A DNA stretch of 64,000 nucleotides from an uncultured Flavobacteriaceae bacterium (GTDB lineage: Bacteria > Bacteroidota > Bacteroidia > Flavobacteriales > Flavobacteriaceae): assembly GCA_943842625.1 (NCBI GenBank), contig CALTCK010000008.1, positions 62,001-126,000 on the forward strand, read 5' to 3'. Within the stretch, counting starts at the first letter, position 1. Every line of letters starts with the position of its first letter. Position numbers and translations under genes: made by a program. Shown piece by piece: positions 59,214 to 64,000 of this stretch. The notes under the pieces are model-generated. The model searched no databases, was not told the DNA's origin, and was given only the letters and a program-made list of their open reading frames with translations.

Positions 59214-60905
59214 ATGCGTTGGACAATTAAACCAAAACCAGATCCAAGTAAAGTTGCTCGTTTATCTAAGGAGTTAGCAATCGATTCGACGACTTCCTTT
59301 TTATTAGCACAACGGGGAATTGAGACTTTTGAGGAAGCTAAAAACTTTTTTAGACCCGATTTAAACGATTTGCATGATCCTTTCTTAATGAAGGATATGG
59401 AAAAAGCAGTTTCAAGAATTGAAGATGCGGTCAAAAATCAAGAAAATATTTTAGTGTACGGAGATTACGATGTAGATGGGACAACAAGTGTTGCTTTAAT
59501 GTCTTCTTATATATTGTCATTTTATCCAAATGTTGCCACCTACATTCCAGACAGATATGAGGAAGGTTATGGTATTTCTTATAAAGGAATTGATTTTGCT
59601 GAAGACAATAATTTTAGTTTAATCATTGCTTTGGATTGTGGTATTAAAGCTATTGAAAAAATAACGTATGCTACTAAAAAAGGTATTGATTTTATTATTT
59701 GTGATCATCATAGGCCAGGACCTGAAATTCCGAAAGCAAAGGCAATTTTAGACGCTAAACAAGAAGATTGTAAATACCCCTTTAAAGAATTATGTGGTTG
59801 TGGAGTAGGTTTTAAACTCATACAAGCATTGGCATCCAAAAAAGGAGTAACTATCAATGATTTAGTGCTGTATTTAGATTTAGTAGCAACCGCCATTGGA
59901 GCGGATATTGTACCGATAGTAGGAGAGAATAGAATACTAGCTTATCATGGATTAAAAGTTATAAATGAAAATCCTCGTCCAGGATTTGAAGCTATTTTAA
60001 AACAAGTAAAAAAAGAAAAGCTAACCATAACGGATGTTGTGTTTATTATTGCTCCTCGAATTAATGCAGCCGGAAGAATGAAACACGGTAATCATGCAGT
60101 TACGTTACTATGTGAAACGGATATTAATTTAGCAGCTGAATATGCTCTTGACATAGATACTTACAATACAGATCGACGAGATGCAGATAAACGAATTACC
60201 ATTGAAGCACTTACTCAAATTGAAGAAAATGAGGAACAAGATAGATTTGCCTCTATCGTTTATAATGAGAATTGGCATAAAGGGGTGATTGGTATTGTAG
60301 CATCCAGACTTACAGAAACATACTATCGGCCTACTTTGGTTTTTACAAAGAGTGGCGAAATGCTAGCAGCTTCAGCCAGAAGTGTCAAAGGTTTTGACGT
60401 ATATAATGCGCTGGAAAAATGTTCAGAGTTTATAGAACAATTTGGTGGCCACAAATATGCTGCCGGATTAACGCTAAAACCAGAAAACTATAAAGGCTTT
60501 AAAGCCCAGTTTGAAAAGGTAGTTGAAAAAACTATCGATCCAAAAATGCTCATACCAGAAATTAGTATTGATTCACAAATTAGTCTTTCGGATATTACTC
60601 CAAAACTTTATAGGATTTTAAGTCAGTTTGCACCTTTTGGCCCTGGAAATATGACGCCCGTTTTTATGTCGGGAGATTTAAAAGATACAGGATATGGAAA
60701 ACAAGTGGGAGAAGATAAAACACACTTACGATTTACGGCAACCCAACATGGAAAAGGTAAAATTGTGGGTATTGGTTTTGGCCTGGGAGAACATATAGAA
60801 CTTATTAAAAACAATAAACTATTTAAAGCTGCTTATTGTATAGATGAAAATGAATGGAACGGAAATGTTAGCTTACAATTAAAGCTAAAAGATATTAAAC
60901 CTTAA
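59214..60905 (+). CDS. recJ: Single-stranded-DNA-specific exonuclease RecJ
   Basis: A 563-residue DHH-superfamily 5'-3' exonuclease of recombination and mismatch repair. Manganese-binding motifs are visible: VYGDYDVDGTTSVALM, ALDCGIK and FIICDHHRPG with the DHH triplet. GGHKYAAGLTLKPEN is the DHHA1 GGGH-equivalent. A C-terminal OB-like domain is present (GKIVGIGFGLGEH). The 3' end overlaps the convergent exonuclease gene by 11 nt. Confidence 0.96.
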   Translation: MRWTIKPKPDPSKVARLSKELAIDSTTSFLLAQRGIETFEEAKNFFRPDLNDLHDPFLMKDMEKAVSRIEDAVKNQENILVYGDYDVDGTTSVALMSSYILSFYPNVATYIPDRYEEGYGISYKGIDFAEDNNFSLIIALDCGIKAIEKITYATKKGIDFIICDHHRPGPEIPKAKAILDAKQEDCKYPFKELCGCGVGFKLIQALASKKGVTINDLVLYLDLVATAIGADIVPIVGENRILAYHGLKVINENPRPGFEAILKQVKKEKLTITDVVFIIAPRINAAGRMKHGNHAVTLLCETDINLAAEYALDIDTYNTDRRDADKRITIEALTQIEENEEQDRFASIVYNENWHKGVIGIVASRLTETYYRPTLVFTKSGEMLAASARSVKGFDVYNALEKCSEFIEQFGGHKYAAGLTLKPENYKGFKAQFEKVVEKTIDPKMLIPEISIDSQISLSDITPKLYRILSQFAPFGPGNMTPVFMSGDLKDTGYGKQVGEDKTHLRFTATQHGKGKIVGIGFGLGEHIELIKNNKLFKAAYCIDENEWNGNVSLQLKLKDIKP

Positions 60906-61608
60906 GGATTTCATCATCTACTAGTAATTCTTCATTTCGCAGTCTCAATATAATTTGAGCAACCGCAATGGTATCTTTTTCACAATATCTAATAATACGA
61001 TCAATATCTTGATCTATATAAAAAACATCTCGTACTTCACTACCATCAATATCATTTTTTGGAGATGGAATGCCTAAAATATGAGTCATTAATTTTAAGG
61101 AAGTATAGGTTTTATAATCACCAAATTTCCATAACTCAAGGGTATCTAAATACGGAACCTCCCACGGTTTTTTCCCAAATAAATTTAGTTTAAATGGAAT
61201 GTCAATGTGATTGATAATCATTCTTCTTGCTATAAATGGAAAATCAAATTCTTTTCCATTATGAGCACACAATAAATGATAAGGTTTGCTAAAGTGAGTT
61301 TCTAGCAGGTTTTTAAAGTCATTTAGAATATTCTTTTCTTCTCCAAAAAAAGATTTTACTCTAAAATTTCGAATATCTCCTGTAAAAACAAAATGTCCAA
61401 CCGATATACAGATAATTTTTCCAAATTCTGCCCAAATACCTGCTCTATCATAAAATTCTTCAGGTGTAAATTCGTCTTTTCTTTGATAATTAGTTTTTTG
61501 CTCCCATAGTAGTTTTGCGTTTTCATCGATTTCAGAATATTTAGCAAATAAAGGAACTGTTTCAATGTCCAGAAAAAGTGTGTTTTCTAGTTTAATTTTT
61601 TTTAACAT
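60895..61608 (-). CDS. Predicted 3'-5' exonuclease (DEDDy, PolB-like)
   Basis: A 237-residue stand-alone exonuclease of the DnaQ-like fold. The first acidic pair is in LFLDIETVPLF, the second Asp in CAHNGKEFDFPFIARRM, and the final Tyr-x3-Asp in RYCEKDTIAVAQI, which marks the DEDDy class. It lacks polymerase domains. It is probably involved in DNA repair, but its in vivo substrate is unknown. It overlaps the recJ 3' end on the opposite strand. Confidence 0.85.
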   Translation of the reverse strand: MLKKIKLENTLFLDIETVPLFAKYSEIDENAKLLWEQKTNYQRKDEFTPEEFYDRAGIWAEFGKIICISVGHFVFTGDIRNFRVKSFFGEEKNILNDFKNLLETHFSKPYHLLCAHNGKEFDFPFIARRMIINHIDIPFKLNLFGKKPWEVPYLDTLELWKFGDYKTYTSLKLMTHILGIPSPKNDIDGSEVRDVFYIDQDIDRIIRYCEKDTIAVAQIILRLRNEELLVDDEILKV

Positions 61609-61762
61609 AGTTGATCAGTTATAATTGGGGAGGAATTATAAAGATAATAAAAATTAAAAAACAATTTTAATTTGTGCTATAATAGTATTTCTTTAAATAA
61701 AAAGCTATCTGAGTTTTTATTTGTTAAAAAATTCAGACATTTACATTCGACAATAATAGCTT

Positions 61763-62602
61763 ATGTTAACAATCGAAAATTTTAAATCTCTTGAAAACGG
61801 TGATATTACCAAAAAACAATTCTTAGAATTAATTAAGTCCACTAGTTCATCTCCTAAATTAGAGAAAATTTTATACAATTTAGAATACGAAAATCAACTC
61901 TATAAGTTACAATCTGAGTTGGTAAACCTTCAAGAATGGGTGTCAAAAAATAAAAAGAGAGTTTGTATCATATTTGAAGGTAGAGATGCAGCTGGAAAAG
62001 GAGGGGCAATCAGAAGAATGACTCAACATTTAAATCCAAGGGCAAGACGGGTTGTGGCCCTAGCTAAGCCTACAGAAATAGAACAAGGACAATGGTATTT
62101 TAGAAGATATATTAAAGAAATGCCCAACCCAGGAGAACTTGTTTTTTTTGACAGAAGTTGGTATAATAGAGCGGTAGTAGAGCCGGTCATGGGTTTTTGC
62201 ACTCAAGAACAATACAAAAAATTTATGATTCAAGTCCCTGAGTTTGAACAGATGCTGCATGAAGACGGAATTATATTAATTAAATTTTGGTTTTCAGTCA
62301 CTAAAGATGAGCAGTTAAGAAGGTTTAAATCTCGAATTGCAAGCCCTTTAAAAAAGTGGAAGTTCAGTTCAGTTGATGAGGAAGGTCAAAATAAATGGGA
62401 CTTATATACGCAATACAAAGATCAAATGTTTGCCCATACCCACACTACCTCTAGTCCTTGGATAATTATTAAAACAAATAATAAAAAAGAAGCTCGATTA
62501 GAAAGTTTGAGACATGTGCTTTCAAGATTTGAATATGATGGTAAAGGTAGTTCAGGAGTGACACTCTTGCCTGATCCAAATATTGTACAACCTTATCACT
62601 GA
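61763..62602 (+). CDS. ppk2: Polyphosphate kinase 2 (first paralogue)
   Basis: A 279-residue PPK2-family kinase that transfers phosphate between polyphosphate and nucleotides. Walker A is FEGRDAAGKGGAIRR and Walker B FFDRSWYNRAVVEPVMGF. The lid module is ARRVVALAKPTEIEQGQWYF. The one-domain length fits class I, which mainly uses ADP or GDP, but class cannot be fixed by eye. The second paralogue starts 22 nt later, so both are probably cotranscribed. Confidence 0.93.
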   Translation: MLTIENFKSLENGDITKKQFLELIKSTSSSPKLEKILYNLEYENQLYKLQSELVNLQEWVSKNKKRVCIIFEGRDAAGKGGAIRRMTQHLNPRARRVVALAKPTEIEQGQWYFRRYIKEMPNPGELVFFDRSWYNRAVVEPVMGFCTQEQYKKFMIQVPEFEQMLHEDGIILIKFWFSVTKDEQLRRFKSRIASPLKKWKFSSVDEEGQNKWDLYTQYKDQMFAHTHTTSSPWIIIKTNNKKEARLESLRHVLSRFEYDGKGSSGVTLLPDPNIVQPYH

Positions 62603-62624
62603 ACCTCAAAAAAACGCGATAAAA

Positions 62625-63437
62625 ATGAAGGATAAATTTACAGGGAAAGATATCGAGCTTTTAAATAAAAAAAGGGGCTTAAAGTTGTTGTTATCAAAAG
62701 ATAAGGTCAATATTGCAAGAGCTTTGAGATACATGCGTTATGAAAATAGATTAAAGCAACTACAGGAAGAATTGATAAAGCTTCAAAAGTGGGTTAAAAA
62801 AAATAATGAAAAAATAGTCTTTGTTTATGAAGGTAGAGATGCAGCAGGAAAGGGAGGTGCAATTCGCAGAGTTACTGAACATTTAAATCCAAGGGAATTT
62901 AAAGTAGTCGCCTTACCCAAACCAACAGATGAAGAAAGAGGACAATGGTATTTTCAGCGCTACACAAATTTATTGCCGAGGAAAGGAACGATGATTTTTT
63001 TTGATAGAAGTTGGTATAACAGAGCAATTGTAGAACCGGTAAACAAATTTTGTACTCAAGAGGAATATGAAATATTTATGAATCAAGTAAATGATTACGA
63101 AAGAATGATTACTGAATCAGGAATTCGTTTAATAAAATTATACTTTTCGATTTCTAAAAATGAACAAGAAAAACGATTTAAAGATATCATCGAAAGTCCT
63201 ATCAAAAAATGGAAATTTAGTGCGATCGATCAAAAAGCATTAGAACTTTGGGAGGATTATACAGATTATAAGGATAATATGTTTTTAAAAACGAATACTT
63301 CAATTGCTCCCTGGAAAATTATTAGAGCTAATAAAAAAACAAAGGCAAGAATTGAAGCTATTGAATATATTTTGGGCAAAATTCCTTATGAGAATAAGGA
63401 CTTAAACATTATCAAACCCGTCGATTACGACGTTTAG
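62625..63437 (+). CDS. ppk2: Polyphosphate kinase 2 (second paralogue)
   Basis: A 270-residue PPK2-family kinase with the same motifs as its neighbour: VYEGRDAAGKGGAIRR, FFDRSWYNRAIVEPVNKF and VVALPKPTDEERGQWYF. Many positions differ, so the duplication is not recent. The ATG at 62625 is preferred over an in-frame TTG at 62583, which would overlap the upstream gene. Two copies may divide adenine and guanine nucleotide work, which is speculation. Confidence 0.93.
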   Translation: MKDKFTGKDIELLNKKRGLKLLLSKDKVNIARALRYMRYENRLKQLQEELIKLQKWVKKNNEKIVFVYEGRDAAGKGGAIRRVTEHLNPREFKVVALPKPTDEERGQWYFQRYTNLLPRKGTMIFFDRSWYNRAIVEPVNKFCTQEEYEIFMNQVNDYERMITESGIRLIKLYFSISKNEQEKRFKDIIESPIKKWKFSAIDQKALELWEDYTDYKDNMFLKTNTSIAPWKIIRANKKTKARIEAIEYILGKIPYENKDLNIIKPVDYDV

Positions 63438-63508
63438 TTTTTAGATAGAAGTGTCAAATTACTTAGAAGATATAAAATTCCATATATTTAATAAATTTAT
63501 TTGCAGTT

Positions 63509-64000
63509 ATGAGTAGAACATCTTTTAAATTATTCGGGGTTTTTATTTTTTTTATATTCGGATTTCAATCTGAAACGACCTTTTCACAATCTAATAACGA
63601 AACTTATTTTAGTTCTTTAGAATACCGACTTTTAGGACCTTTTCGTGGTGGGAGAAGCGCTGCAGTTGCGGGAGTTTCTTCCAAACCCAATCTATTTTAT
63701 TTTGGAGCAACAGGTGGTGGAATTTGGAAAACAGAAGATGGTGGTCGCCAGTGGAAAAATATTTCAGATGGATTTTTTGGTGGCTCTATCGGCTCAATAG
63801 CTGTTAGTGAAGATGATTCCAATGTAATATATGTTGGAGGTGGAGAATCAACTGTTAGAGGGAATGTTTCTTCCGGATATGGAGTATGGAAAACAGAAAA
63901 CGCAGGGAAATCATGGGAGTCTGTAGGTTTAGAAAATAGCCGTCACATTCCTAGACTTGTTATTCATCCAAGAGACCATCAAACTGTTTACGCAGCTGTT
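63509..64000 (+). CDS. Secreted BNR/VPS10-type beta-propeller protein (partial, runs off window)
   Basis: The first 164 codons of a larger protein, open to the window end. A signal peptide (KLFGVFIFFIFGFQSETTFS) is followed by YRLLGPFRGGRSAAVAG and the repeat motif GGIWKTEDGGRQWKNISDG, repeated as YGVWKTENAGKSWESVGLEN. These are BNR/Asp-box-like blades of the sortilin/VPS10 glycosidase-like type, commonly large secreted proteins in Bacteroidota. Function is unknown; some relatives sit in polymer-degrading loci. Confidence 0.8.
   Translation, partial: MSRTSFKLFGVFIFFIFGFQSETTFSQSNNETYFSSLEYRLLGPFRGGRSAAVAGVSSKPNLFYFGATGGGIWKTEDGGRQWKNISDGFFGGSIGSIAVSEDDSNVIYVGGGESTVRGNVSSGYGVWKTENAGKSWESVGLENSRHIPRLVIHPRDHQTVYAAV

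Overview
The window comes from a marine-type member of the Flavobacteriia (Bacteroidota). The evidence is low G+C, promoters of the TTG-N17-23-TAnnTTTG type, and several Bacteroidota hallmark genes: DUF4837, DUF4175, a GlnRS with a long C-terminal tail, and a zeaxanthin-type carotenoid operon. Gene order is mostly that of a core chromosome. No plasmid, phage or CRISPR locus is visible.

Layout. (1) 0-7.9 kb: envelope and core genes (GH3-family enzyme, M23 peptidase, TatA, DUF4837 lipoprotein, MltD-like transglycosylase, phosphoglycerate kinase, DNA polymerase III delta'). The frames of mltD and pgk are broken by five apparent single-base insertions, all between about 5.0 and 6.0 kb. (2) 8-20 kb: mnmG, flanked by two perfect ParB-binding parS palindromes, then ybeY, DUF4175, gltX, an SPFH protein, glnS, folB and tRNA-Cys. 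(3) 20-36.5 kb: LysE-type protein, RNase R, RpiB, an rnpA-ctp-desaturase operon, M1 and S8 peptidases, a metallo-hydrolase, a SulP transporter, and a ferredoxin/ferredoxin reductase group. A roughly 500-bp stretch of about 13% G+C precedes rpiB. (4) 36.5-42.8 kb: lepA, dusB, a LolC/E-type permease, rbfA, methylmalonyl-CoA epimerase and a CAU-anticodon tRNA, followed by about 1 kb of decayed accessory DNA that includes a tyrosine-recombinase tail.

(5) 42.8-48.0 kb: a carotenoid module. A MerR-family regulator carries the cobalamin-binding residues of CarH-type B12 photoreceptors. It sits upstream of crtI-crtB-crtZ-crtY and an SRPBCC gene, enough to convert geranylgeranyl-PP to zeaxanthin through lycopene and beta-carotene. 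The regulator and crtI are separated by a terminator, an array of TTTAAC half-sites overlapping a candidate promoter, and a second terminator-like hairpin. This suggests a B12/light-controlled operon with a leader or small RNA, and it is the most interesting regulatory region in the window. (6) 48-54.3 kb: ribE, pdxA, and the DUF177-rpmF-fabH-accB-accC fatty-acid/ribosome block, then a GreA-like protein. (7) 54.4-64 kb: asd, tdk-alr, rsmI, recJ, a DEDDy exonuclease, two tandem PPK2 genes, and the first 164 codons of a secreted BNR/VPS10-type repeat protein that runs off the end.

Most genes are intact and tightly packed. Start codons were moved inward where a conserved start, ATG or promoter position argued for it. 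All functional calls rest on motif recognition by eye; no database search was run.
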